Of a DNA stretch of 17,961 nt, positions 8,574 to 14,938 are shown piece by piece. Source of the DNA: an uncultured Bacillota bacterium (lineage in GTDB: Bacteria > Bacillota > Clostridia > Peptostreptococcales > Anaerovoracaceae); assembly GCA_946408315.1 (NCBI GenBank), contig CAMJRV010000010.1, forward strand, positions 1-17,961. Direction: 5' to 3'. The stretch's first letter is position 1. Every line of letters starts with the position of its first letter. The position numbers and the translations under genes are program-made. The notes below the pieces were generated by a model that searched no databases, had not been told where the DNA came from, and saw only the letters and a list, made by a program, of their open reading frames with translations.

Positions 8574-9229
8574 CCCCAATTGCAGACCTGGTTGATTCTC
8601 TCTGTCGTTTTCTTCAAAGAAAGCTCCCGGAGCATGTCCAAATTTTTCTTTCGCAGCTTTCGGCCGAGGAGCTCTTCCTGATCTGCCTTTTTCAGCAGCT
8701 TGCCCTCCCGGTATCTCCTGATCAGCTCCTCCGGCTCCAGATCGATCAGCTCCACCCGTTCCGCGCAGTCAAAGATAAAGTCCGGGATCCGTTCGCCTCC
8801 AGGGACCCGCAAGGCGGCTGCAACGGCCTGGTTCAGACTTTCAATCTCTTCTGCGTTTACCGTCGTATACACATCGATCCCTGCGGCCAGCAGCTCCTCG
8901 ATATCTTGAAACCTCTTTTCATGCTTCGCGCCGGAGGCGTTCGTGTGAGCCATCTCGTCCACCAGGATGATCTGAGGCCTCCTGCGCAGGGCGCCGTCCA
9001 GATTAAATTCGGCAAAGGCCCCCCGCCTGCCGACCACCAGCTTCAGCGGAAGCGTTTCCAGGCCTTCCGCCATCTCCAATGTTTCCGGACCCGAGTCCGG
9101 ATTTATGTACCCGATCACGATATCGAAGCCTCTTCTGGATTCCTGGTGAGCATCCTTCAGCATCGTATAGGTCTTCCCCACTCCGGACGAATATCCGAAG
9201 TATATCTTTAATTTCCCTCTTATTACCAT
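8570..9229 (-). CDS. Stand-alone KdpD-type sensor domain (no USP, membrane or kinase parts)
   Basis: 219 residues that match only the first domain of KdpD, the K+ sensor kinase. Seen: Walker A GYSSGVGKT at 12-20, Walker B IILVDEMAHTN at 87-97, then a GAKHEKRFQDIEELLAAGIDVYTTVN-like core and the FDCAERVELIDLEPEELIRR segment. The protein ends in RELSLKKTTERINQV, which in full KdpD immediately precedes the universal-stress-protein domain, so the end falls on a domain boundary. No transmembrane segment and no histidine kinase domain follow; the DNA beyond is ntpD on the other strand. The start is ATG with GAGGGG six bases upstream. Short KdpD proteins are known in some cyanobacteria and Deinococcus and act with kdp genes, but no kdpFABC or kdpE gene lies in this window. 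Likely an ATP-binding K+ or turgor signalling protein; its partner is unknown. Confidence 0.88.
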   Translation of the reverse strand: MVIRGKLKIYFGYSSGVGKTYTMLKDAHQESRRGFDIVIGYINPDSGPETLEMAEGLETLPLKLVVGRRGAFAEFNLDGALRRRPQIILVDEMAHTNASGAKHEKRFQDIEELLAAGIDVYTTVNAEEIESLNQAVAAALRVPGGERIPDFIFDCAERVELIDLEPEELIRRYREGKLLKKADQEELLGRKLRKKNLDMLRELSLKKTTERINQVCNWG

Positions 9230-9250
9230 ATCAATCCCCTCTTTTTTACA

Positions 9251-9281
9251 CCCGGCTCCGCTTCTTTTTCAAACAGCCGGG
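9251..9281 (-). promoter_or_regulatory. Leader hairpin upstream of the KdpD-like gene
   Basis: A perfect 7-bp inverted repeat, CCCGGCT (9251-9257) and AGCCGGG (9275-9281), with a 17-base loop. It lies 22 bases before the ATG at 9229, inside the predicted leader RNA. No T-tract follows on the minus strand, so it is not an obvious terminator and could affect translation or stability. Its role is inferred. Confidence 0.4.
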
Positions 9282-9342
9282 CATCCCCTTTTAGTCAATT
9301 TACGAAACGATTCCTCCAATAACTACAGCATACCCCAAATTC

Positions 9343-9371
9343 GGTATATTTTGCGCATTTTTTTACATCAA
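9343..9371 (-). promoter_or_regulatory. Predicted sigma-A-type promoter for the KdpD-like gene
   Basis: On the minus strand, TTGATG (9371-9366) and TATACC (9348-9343) are separated by exactly 17 bases. Transcription would start near 9336 and give a leader of about 107 bases. ATACC (9330-9334) and GGTAT (9343-9347) form a partial dyad over the -10 box that could bind a regulator. It sits just past the terminator of the preceding gene, as a fresh promoter should. Confidence 0.5.
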
Positions 9372-9388
9372 GTTTCGACAGAAAGCAC

Positions 9389-9437
9389 AGAAAAAAGACC
9401 TCAGCTTCGTCTATATGTTGCGTTTTCCCGAGGTCTT
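9389..9437 (-). terminator. Rho-independent terminator after the 127-aa membrane protein gene
   Basis: On the minus strand, AAGACCTC (9437-9430) pairs with GAGGTCTT (9402-9395) over 8 perfect base pairs, and the stem is followed by a T run (complement of the A run at 9391-9396). The loop is long (27 bases), which lowers certainty. The 262-base gap 9230-9491 holds this terminator, the promoter and the leader hairpin. I see no further gene there. Confidence 0.6.
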
Positions 9438-9491
9438 CAAGCATTTCATTTCCATATGTAGTTTGATTCATTTATACATTTTCGATGCTTT

Positions 9492-9875
9492 TCAACGGAA
9501 CGCGAGGTTCAGAAAAAAGCCTACCACCGTCCATGACAAATAGGAAAACTGCATCAGATGATTCCCGATTCCCAGCGGCAGCGACGCGACGGAAAAAAAC
9601 GGGCTTAAAAACCAATGGGCGCCGATAACGGCGAAAATCAAAATCGGAAGTACGTAGACCCATTTGTTTTTTGCTTTCGTAAACCTTGGATTGGCAACGG
9701 TCCCAATCGTGACCCCAATCAGTAGATAGACGGCGTACATGGCGGCAATCGGGACCCACCGGAAATCTCCGGTACTGGAGTTGATCTGCGCCAGCTGGCC
9801 GTTGAGCCAGGAGCCTGCCACCATCAGCACCAGAATGATCATAGCCCTTGCCAGCAGTTTCATTGAGTTCGACAT
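9492..9875 (-). CDS. Small four-helix membrane protein, unknown function
   Basis: 127 residues with four hydrophobic segments (about 5-24, 41-62, 71-90 and 103-124), short loops and no large soluble part. I recognise no family. A conserved-looking GTVANPRF turn between helices 2 and 3 and a charged TKAKNK loop suggest an inner-membrane protein with cytoplasmic basic residues. A good GGAGGGG ribosome site precedes the ATG, and the gene starts 18 bases after the ridA stop, so the two are probably co-transcribed. It is followed by the terminator at 9389-9437. An unrecognised small membrane protein is the safest call. Confidence 0.75.
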   Translation of the reverse strand: MSNSMKLLARAMIILVLMVAGSWLNGQLAQINSSTGDFRWVPIAAMYAVYLLIGVTIGTVANPRFTKAKNKWVYVLPILIFAVIGAHWFLSPFFSVASLPLGIGNHLMQFSYLSWTVVGFFLNLAFR

Positions 9876-9893
9876 CCGATCCCCTCCGTCTTT

Positions 9894-10274
9894 CTAGAGA
9901 TAAGCGATGGTTTCGATCTCAACCAGCACGTCCTTCGGCAGCCGGGCCACTTCCACGGCAGACCTGGACGGATAGGCGCCTTCTGTAAAATATTTCGCAT
10001 ATACGCCGTTCATTGCAGCAAAATCGTTCATATCCTTGATGAATACCGTCGTCTTCAGGACCTTGTCCATCGCGCTTCCGGCCTCTTCCAAAACCGCCTT
10101 TACGTTTTTCAGAACCTGTTCCGTCTGTTCTTCGATGGTAGTTCCCACGATGGCTCCCGTTTCGGGATCAAGGGGAACCTGACCTGACGTGAAGATAAGG
10201 TTTCCAAAAATATTACCCTGCGAATAAGGGCCGATCGCGGCGGGCGCCGCCTTTGTCGCAACGATTTTCCTCAT
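9894..10274 (-). CDS. ridA: RidA family reactive enamine/imine deaminase
   Basis: 126 residues, the standard size of the RidA/YjgF/YER057c/UK114 family, whose trimers hydrolyse 2-aminoacrylate and related imines released by PLP enzymes such as threonine and serine dehydratases. Seen: [10 protein letters not shown] at 11-20 with Y17, the [13 protein letters not shown] segment at 28-40, [13 protein letters not shown] at 101-113 with the key Arg R104, and E119 in VLVEIE. These match the active-site residues of the archetypal RidA branch, so activity is expected. The start is ATG at 10274, with AGGAGGA placed 8 bases upstream. It has its own predicted promoter and leads into the membrane protein gene at 9492-9875. 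Confidence 0.95.
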   Translation of the reverse strand: MRKIVATKAAPAAIGPYSQGNIFGNLIFTSGQVPLDPETGAIVGTTIEEQTEQVLKNVKAVLEEAGSAMDKVLKTTVFIKDMNDFAAMNGVYAKYFTEGAYPSRSAVEVARLPKDVLVEIETIAYL

Positions 10275-10288
10275 ATTGTGTCCTCCTG

Positions 10289-10304
10289 AATCATATCTAT
10301 GATT
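10289..10304. promoter_or_regulatory. AT-rich perfect palindrome upstream of ridA
   Basis: Arms AATCATA (10289-10295) and TATGATT (10298-10304) are separated by two bases. It lies between the predicted transcription start and the ridA ribosome site, a typical place for an operator. It is A/T-rich, so some chance of coincidence remains. Confidence 0.35.
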
Positions 10305-10338
10305 TTTTTTATATCTAAAAACAAATGATACGGTATTT

Positions 10339-10347
10339 ATTATACCA
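10339..10347 (-). promoter_or_regulatory. Extended -10 promoter for ridA
   Basis: On the minus strand TGGTATAAT, a consensus TATAAT with the TGn extension. A perfect TTGACA lies at 10360-10355 but only 10 bases away, too close to act as its -35. The extended -10 element would carry the promoter. Start of transcription is expected near 10332, about 58 bases before the ATG. Confidence 0.55.
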
Positions 10348-10387
10348 ACGATCCTGTCAATAGAAACATTAAACTTTTTTCACGATC

Positions 10388-10921
10388 CTATCTCTTATAG
10401 TACCTCTTTCCGAGCTTTTGCCGGATCAGCTTTTCCACAGTGGGAATTTCCCCGTTCCCGAAGTCCCGTTTCGGGAGAATGATGGCCTGCGCGGTGTTGA
10501 TATAGAGATAGTAATATTTTTTCGTCTCGTAGGCATGGTACAGCATGTCCCATCGATAGACGCCGGCGCTGTTCTCCTTTCCGCCTTCCACCTCGATCCC
10601 CTCTTCATCAATGGCCACGGTCCTCTCGTTTTCCGTCACAAGCTTGTCCGACGCGAGAAACTTTTTCACGCTGAATTCAAAGATGAGATACTGGAGCAGG
10701 AGCAGGCCCAGAAAGGCGATACATACGTAAAAGTACCAGTCCGACATCGGAACGAAACCGCCAAGTCTGCCGATGATGGCCGCCAGAGAAAGCAGCGCGC
10801 CAAAGATCAGGAAAACCGGCATGAGCCTCTTCTTCCGAAACAGGTTGAAAAAAGTCAGCGCCTTAAAGTCGGCGGCGGTAGTTTTTGTTCGCAGCGTTAT
10901 CTTGTGATCCATTTCTTTCAA
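10388..10921 (-). CDS. YcxB-like two-helix membrane protein
   Basis: 177 residues with two transmembrane segments (about 33-51 and 62-82) followed by a soluble domain (about 90-170) that contains TVAIDEEGIEVEGG, a W-D-M-L-Y-H-A-Y-E-T-K-K-Y-Y-Y-L-Y-I core and IILPKRDF. This layout and core match the YcxB-like family, whose function is not established. The start chosen is TTG at 10921, because its TTGA overlaps the stop of the upstream gene and GGAAAGG lies 5 bases away. An ATG at 10912 is an alternative. It is the last gene of the tightly packed minus-strand cassette. No terminator is seen in the 113 bases before ridA, so readthrough into ridA is possible. Confidence 0.8.
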   Translation of the reverse strand: MKEMDHKITLRTKTTAADFKALTFFNLFRKKRLMPVFLIFGALLSLAAIIGRLGGFVPMSDWYFYVCIAFLGLLLLQYLIFEFSVKKFLASDKLVTENERTVAIDEEGIEVEGGKENSAGVYRWDMLYHAYETKKYYYLYINTAQAIILPKRDFGNGEIPTVEKLIRQKLGKRYYKR

Positions 10922-11562
10922 ACAATCCTTTCCTTTCCGTCTATGCTCTTATGCGCACGGTGCATCAAAACGAGAAACAGTATAAGGGCGACCATCGCCA
11001 GAATACCGAAAATCATCGTAAGGAAAATGGCAAGGGGAGCGGCCAGAAACGCCGACAGCAACGCGGCGAGAAGTCCGATTTCCGAAGCCATGATCAGTTT
11101 CCAGCGGTCGTCGCAGGTCTTGGCGAGCGCCTCGTCCCCGACCAGGAGCAGAAGGTTCTTCATCCCCAGGGACGTCTGGTAAAAAAAGTAGAGGTTCGCG
11201 GCGATCCCGACGACCATCATCAATGTCGCCAACCAGAGGATCCCCCCGAAAATACCGGCGTTGAAGGCGACGGAATCAGGCGACGAGGGCCACGCTCCGG
11301 CCGAGCTTATGCTTCCGGGCTGCGCCGGTGCCTGGACGATATTGGCCAGGGAAAGCGCAGCCAGCACAAAAGCCATCTTTTTTGCCGCCGAAAAATGATC
11401 GTCATACGCTTCGATCCTGCTCAGGCCGACGATCACGAGAATATATCCGATCACGTCCGGCGCGAGGTCAAAGCCCATAATCCTGATGTTGACCGCAACG
11501 AAGAGCATACCCCAAAAGGCCAGCTTCAACCCGCTCATGTCGAAGGTTTTGTTTTCTTCCAT
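10918..11562 (-). CDS. Six-helix membrane protein, unknown function
   Basis: 214 residues with about six hydrophobic segments (11-30, 34-50, 60-78, 103-130, 156-176 and 178-202). Between helices 3 and 4 lies a small extracytoplasmic-looking loop rich in Pro, Ser, Ala and Gly (about 78-100). I recognise no family or catalytic motif. The first hydrophobic block with an aspartate-proline (FDLAPDVIGYILVIVGL) resembles sequences found in many uncharacterised Clostridia membrane proteins. The gene starts 28 bases inside the GIY-YIG gene and ends overlapping the YcxB-like gene by 4 bases, so it is translationally linked to both. The stop-start overlap with another membrane protein suggests that these two may work together, which is inference. 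Confidence 0.75.
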   Translation of the reverse strand: MEENKTFDMSGLKLAFWGMLFVAVNIRIMGFDLAPDVIGYILVIVGLSRIEAYDDHFSAAKKMAFVLAALSLANIVQAPAQPGSISSAGAWPSSPDSVAFNAGIFGGILWLATLMMVVGIAANLYFFYQTSLGMKNLLLLVGDEALAKTCDDRWKLIMASEIGLLAALLSAFLAAPLAIFLTMIFGILAMVALILFLVLMHRAHKSIDGKERIV

Positions 11563-11867
11563 GCAGTGTCCTCTCTTCCCAAGCCCGCCAGTTTCAGTTT
11601 TGCTGTTCTGCTTAATTTCTTGATCCGATCTTCCCGCTTCAGCGCTTCGCTTTTCGTTTCAAAGGCTTCGCTGTAAAGCAGCCGAACCGGACCTCTCCCC
11701 CTGGTGTACTTTGCTCCCGTCCCGCTGTTGTGGGCTTTCATCCGGCCTTCCAGATCCGTCGTCCAGCCGGTATATAGGGTGCCGTCCGCACACTGTATGA
11801 TATAGATATAATTGATCTTTGTCTCTTCTGTCTTCGTCTTTTCTGCCTTCGTATCTTCTGCCGTCAT
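11535..11867 (-). CDS. GIY-YIG domain protein (YazA/YhbQ type, UPF0213)
   Basis: 110 residues. The GIY-YIG fold is visible: N-Y-I-Y-I-I-Q at 19-25, L-Y-T-G-W-T at 31-36, R42 in GRMKAHNSG, the KYTRGRGPVRLLY segment (53-65), and acidic residues E74/E79 in the SEALKREDRIKKLSR helix. This is the small single-domain group related to YazA and YhbQ. These are nuclease-fold proteins whose cellular role is poorly defined. The ATG at 11867 overlaps the stop of the upstream acetyltransferase in an ATGA. The first 17 residues are a charged Thr/Lys/Glu extension encoded by three imperfect 15-bp units, not part of the domain. Confidence 0.88.
   Translation of the reverse strand: MTAEDTKAEKTKTEETKINYIYIIQCADGTLYTGWTTDLEGRMKAHNSGTGAKYTRGRGPVRLLYSEAFETKSEALKREDRIKKLSRTAKLKLAGLGREDTAWKKTKPST
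11823..11867 (-). repeat. Three imperfect 15-bp tandem units at the start of the GIY-YIG gene
   Basis: Units at 11867-11853, 11852-11838 and 11837-11823 encode MTAED, TKAEK and TKTEE. The second and third match at 13 of 15 bases, the first and second at 11 of 15. The period is a multiple of three, so the frame is kept. Likely made by small duplications. Confidence 0.65.
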
Positions 11868-12406
11868 CGCTTTGCTTTCTCATATTCCGCCCTCGTCATC
11901 GAGTAGCAGGATACGTCCCGAACGGAACCGTCATATATTTTATTGGCCTGGCGCAAAGTACCTTCATAGGTAAACCCGCATTTGTCAATGACTCTGCCGG
12001 ACCGCTCGTTTTGGGGGTTTCGATAGATGGAGACCATGTCGAGCTCCAGCTCGTCAAATCCACAGCGTATTATCGCTTCGGCCGCCTCCGTCATGATCCC
12101 CTTTCCCCAATAATCCTCGCTCATGGCATAACCAAGCTCCCTGCAGTTCAGGTTTGGCCGTTTGGAATCGTTTTCAAAGGCGATGGAACCGATGACAGTT
12201 CCGCTTTCTTTCCAGACGATGGCCCAGCAGCTGTCCTTATTGAGAAACAGGGTCTGCATGATTTCCAGAGACTCGGTCTTATTTTCATGGGGCTTCCATC
12301 CGGCGTGGGGCCCTACGTTCGGATTCCTGGCGTAGTCGAACAGATCATCGATGTCGTCCACAGACCACCTTCTCAGGATCAGCCGCTCCGTTTCAATCTC
12401 TCTCAT
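11864..12406 (-). CDS. GNAT acetyltransferase, RimJ/RimL-like
   Basis: 180 residues. The N-terminus (IETERLILRRWSVDDIDDLFDYARNPNVGPHAGW) is the hallmark of the RimJ/RimL group of GCN5-related acetyltransferases. The acetyl-CoA site is at about 92-104, with LGYAMSEDYWGKGIMTEA matching the usual GxGxA-type loop. The later NERSGRVIDKCGFTYEGTLR (about 132-151) is the typical C-terminal part ('N..S..v..K.GF..eG..r'). Family members acetylate ribosomal protein N-termini or small molecules; the substrate here cannot be told. The start overlaps the preceding acetyltransferase gene by 14 bases. Confidence 0.9.
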   Translation of the reverse strand: MREIETERLILRRWSVDDIDDLFDYARNPNVGPHAGWKPHENKTESLEIMQTLFLNKDSCWAIVWKESGTVIGSIAFENDSKRPNLNCRELGYAMSEDYWGKGIMTEAAEAIIRCGFDELELDMVSIYRNPQNERSGRVIDKCGFTYEGTLRQANKIYDGSVRDVSCYSMTRAEYEKAKR

Positions 12407-12899
12407 ATTCGTTCTTCATCTCCTCGATCTGCGATCTGTTCAGGCGAAACACCTTGAACCATTCGATCTCTTCCGCGCCCATCCCGTGATAATATTCCTT
12501 ACCGGACACGTTGGTTTCCATGCAGTACCAGTCCATCCTCGCGCAATCCTTCTCCCAGGCGACCCCGGCAAGATAGGAGAAGATTTTGCTGCCGATCCCC
12601 CTGCCCCGGTAGGCTTCCTGAACGTAGATATCATCGATATAAAGGGTAGGCTTCCCGGTAAATGTGGAAAAGCTGTACGCCCAGATCGCAAAGCCGATGG
12701 GAACACCGGAAAGCTCGGCAATCACCGCATCTGTGATATGCCTTTCAAAAAGGACGTCGCGCAGGCCCTGTTCTGTGCTCTGGATCTGGTCCCTCGCTCC
12801 TTCAAATTCCGCCAGCTCGAGGATAAAGTCCAGGATGACCGGCACATCCTCCTCTCTGGCCTTTCTGATCAGAAATTCGCTCTCCGCATAGGCTTTCAT
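12393..12899 (-). CDS. GNAT acetyltransferase, spermidine/diamine (SSAT)-like
   Basis: 168 residues. Order of visible parts: IRKAREEDVPVILDFILELAEFE at 11-33, LYIDDIYVQEAYRGRGIGSKI at 87-106 with the acetyl-CoA loop RGRGIG (98-103), W124 in CARMDWYCMETN, then the EYYHGMGAEEIEWFKVFRL segment (135-153) with Y136/Y137 near the place of the catalytic tyrosine. This pattern is that of spermidine/spermine N1-acetyltransferase and related diamine or thialysine acetyltransferases. The exact amine is uncertain. The ATG at 12899 follows a GGAGG site by 6 bases. That site lies in the second copy of a 27-base-period duplication of the ltaS 3' end. Confidence 0.88.
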   Translation of the reverse strand: MKAYAESEFLIRKAREEDVPVILDFILELAEFEGARDQIQSTEQGLRDVLFERHITDAVIAELSGVPIGFAIWAYSFSTFTGKPTLYIDDIYVQEAYRGRGIGSKIFSYLAGVAWEKDCARMDWYCMETNVSGKEYYHGMGAEEIEWFKVFRLNRSQIEEMKNEYERD

Positions 12900-12906
12900 G
12901 TGAAAC

Positions 12907-12952
12907 CTCCTTATTCCGTCGTGCTTTTGAAATCTCCCTATTCTGTCGTGCT
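12907..12952 (-). repeat. Direct duplication of the ltaS end and ribosome site
   Basis: Two 19-bp copies (12952-12934 and 12925-12907) match at 17 positions, with a 27-base period. The first encodes the last ltaS codons S-T-T-E, the TAG stop and a GGGAG. The second, after the stop, repeats codons that would also read S-T-T-E and a TAA, then a GGAGG that serves the next gene. Confidence 0.7.
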
Positions 12953-14917
12953 CAGGATTTCGTTATTCTTTTCAACTTGGCTGACCTTCATCTTTGATAC
13001 GTCCTCCGGCTTTACTTCCTCCAGCAGTCCCAGCACCGTCGGTCCCAGGAAAATGGTGTCGAGCACCTTGCCGTTGAGGGAAATCTTACTGAACGGCGTG
13101 AAGTTCTGGCCCTTGATATAATATTTCTTTCCGATCTCCACGACCTTTTCGACCTTGATCTCTTTCACGCCCATCTTCATATCCACAGGAGCGTGGGGGC
13201 CGGCTGAGCCGTAAATATATCCCTTCCCGTAGAGCATATCGTACTGAAGCGCCTTCAGATTTGTCAAATAACCGGTATCCGTCATGTGGTCCTGATGGTA
13301 CTTCGTCATGATCCCTTCGTGAATACCGATCCGGCCCAGCACCTCGGCTCCCAGCTGGTAAGCGTAAAGATCCTGGTCCTGTTTCTTGAGACCGATATTG
13401 TCCCAGATCACATATTGGGTCTGGTACACGTTTTTATTCACAAGGTCACCGTCGCTGATAGGCAGTCCGGGCAGATGATCGCCGTACATGACCAGAACCG
13501 TCGGTTCCCCAAGTTTGTTCAAAGCCTCGGTCAAATTGCCGACGAACTCATCCATCTCATAGATCTGCTGGACGTAATATTCAAAGGCGTTGGCGTCGCT
13601 CTCCACCGTAATGCCCGATATGGTGATGGCCGGATTTTCGATCACTTTTGTCGTCGGATACTGGCCGTGTCCCTGAACGGATATGGTGTAGAGCAGATCT
13701 TCGCTTTCCGTAGAATTGAGAGCCGCCAGGATCTCCTCGATCAGAACGCCGTCCTTCGCCCAGTTTTTCGGGGTCTTCGTAACGCTGTTCATATATTCCA
13801 GAGAGGTAAAGGTGTCAAAGCCCAGGTTCGGGAATACCTTGTTCCTCCCATAAAACGCTCCTCTGTGGTTGTGTATCGCGTGAGTCCCATATCCCAGGCG
13901 TTTCAGGTCATAGGCTATGGATTCACAGGTCTCGTCCTTCAGGACCGACTTATAGGGGTATTCTCCGGGGCCGAAGAAGCGGACTCTCATGCCCGTCAGC
14001 ACCTCAAACTCCGTGTTTGCCGTCCCCGCGCCGATGGATGGAACGGTCAGGAATCCGGAGGAATACCGGGACTTCAGTTTTTGGAAGTTCGGTACCGGAT
14101 CCTTTGAAAAATGAACGTTTTCCAATAAGGTCGGATCAAAAAAAGACTCCAGCTGAAGCATGATCACATTCGGTCTTCGCTCCCCATTGGTGCCGGATAC
14201 AGACGCGATGTTCATATCCGAAAGCTCTTCCTTCGTAAAGATCCCCAGGATTTCTTCCTTGGAATAATTCTTGGGAGCGGAAATTCCCGTATTCAGCCAG
14301 GTATTGATAAAGCAGTAGGGAAAGCCGTAATCCCGGTACGCATAGTTCAGGTTTCCGAAATAGGTCGAAACCCAGTTCTGGCTGATCGCCAGATTGGTCA
14401 GACCGAACATGGAGATTCCCAGAATCAGGATGCCTGCGATGCTTTTTTTAAAATTGATCTTCTGCTTATGCTTCGGCATAAAGATAAATACCAGAACCAG
14501 AGCTGCCACAAGCAGCACTCCCGCCACTGCCGCAAGCACGATCTGCACCGTGCTCAGATAGTTCGGTATGATCGACATGACCGAGGAAAGCAGGGACAGA
14601 TCCGTCACCGTAAACGGCGTAATCCGGTAGCTCAGAATTACCCCGTTCGTAATTCCCGTCGCCAGCCAGAAGAAGGACACCATGACGTAGACGAAGATCC
14701 TCCGCCTTACGAGATACGCGATGGAAAAGGTAAAGAATATCATGAAGGAATTGTAGAGGAACGTCATCGGAGAGCCTGTCATATAGTCAAGGCAGTCGAA
14801 AAAAGACCTCCGGCTCACAGCTTCTATGATAAAATTTATCGAAAACGCCAATAACACACATAACGCGATGGAGTTATGCAAATATTTTTCAAAAAAGTTT
14901 TTCTTTATGGATTTCAT
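12938..14917 (-). CDS. ltaS: LtaS-type lipoteichoic acid synthase family protein (sulfatase fold)
   Basis: 659 residues. Five N-terminal transmembrane segments (about 16-34, 47-70, 74-96, 122-147 and 158-176) lead to an extracytoplasmic sulfatase domain (about 185-575). Metal and catalytic residues are in place: E257 in MLQLESFF, the nucleophile T299 in GAGTANTEF, H417 in HGQYP, and D480/H481 in MYGDHLP. Known members transfer glycerol phosphate from phosphatidylglycerol to build lipoteichoic acid; some in Clostridia may make other polymers. The last part (about 585-655) is an added beta-rich domain resembling IPT/TIG or Ig-like folds. The start is ATG at 14917, with an in-frame TAA just before it. 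The GGAGGA site is unusually far away (about 13 bases). It starts 21 bases after rsmA. Confidence 0.92.
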   Translation of the reverse strand: MKSIKKNFFEKYLHNSIALCVLLAFSINFIIEAVSRRSFFDCLDYMTGSPMTFLYNSFMIFFTFSIAYLVRRRIFVYVMVSFFWLATGITNGVILSYRITPFTVTDLSLLSSVMSIIPNYLSTVQIVLAAVAGVLLVAALVLVFIFMPKHKQKINFKKSIAGILILGISMFGLTNLAISQNWVSTYFGNLNYAYRDYGFPYCFINTWLNTGISAPKNYSKEEILGIFTKEELSDMNIASVSGTNGERRPNVIMLQLESFFDPTLLENVHFSKDPVPNFQKLKSRYSSGFLTVPSIGAGTANTEFEVLTGMRVRFFGPGEYPYKSVLKDETCESIAYDLKRLGYGTHAIHNHRGAFYGRNKVFPNLGFDTFTSLEYMNSVTKTPKNWAKDGVLIEEILAALNSTESEDLLYTISVQGHGQYPTTKVIENPAITISGITVESDANAFEYYVQQIYEMDEFVGNLTEALNKLGEPTVLVMYGDHLPGLPISDGDLVNKNVYQTQYVIWDNIGLKKQDQDLYAYQLGAEVLGRIGIHEGIMTKYHQDHMTDTGYLTNLKALQYDMLYGKGYIYGSAGPHAPVDMKMGVKEIKVEKVVEIGKKYYIKGQNFTPFSKISLNGKVLDTIFLGPTVLGLLEEVKPEDVSKMKVSQVEKNNEILSTTE

Positions 14918-14938
14918 TTATGTTTGTTCTTCCTCCAA

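Noticed and set aside
8570..9229. KdpD-like gene as a truncated pseudogene
   Set aside because: It has intact motifs, a clean domain-boundary stop, a ribosome site and a promoter. No kinase remnants follow.
9251..9281. The CCCGGCT/AGCCGGG hairpin as a plus-strand terminator for the ATPase operon
   Set aside because: It is nearly 700 bases past ntpD, on the far side of the KdpD-like gene, and its nearest T run is 8 bases away and short.
9311..9316. GGAGG in the KdpD-like gene leader as the site of a small peptide gene
   Set aside because: No ATG, GTG or TTG stands at a proper distance followed by a useful frame; the nearest TTG frame stops after nine codons.
10289..10311. Palindrome followed by eight T on the plus strand as a terminator
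   Set aside because: The stem is A/T-only apart from one pair per arm, and no plus-strand gene ends nearby.
12351..13121. 256-codon plus-strand frame across the acetyltransferase and ltaS ends
   Set aside because: It lies antisense to two clear genes and the junction duplication. No ribosome site or recognisable protein features support it.
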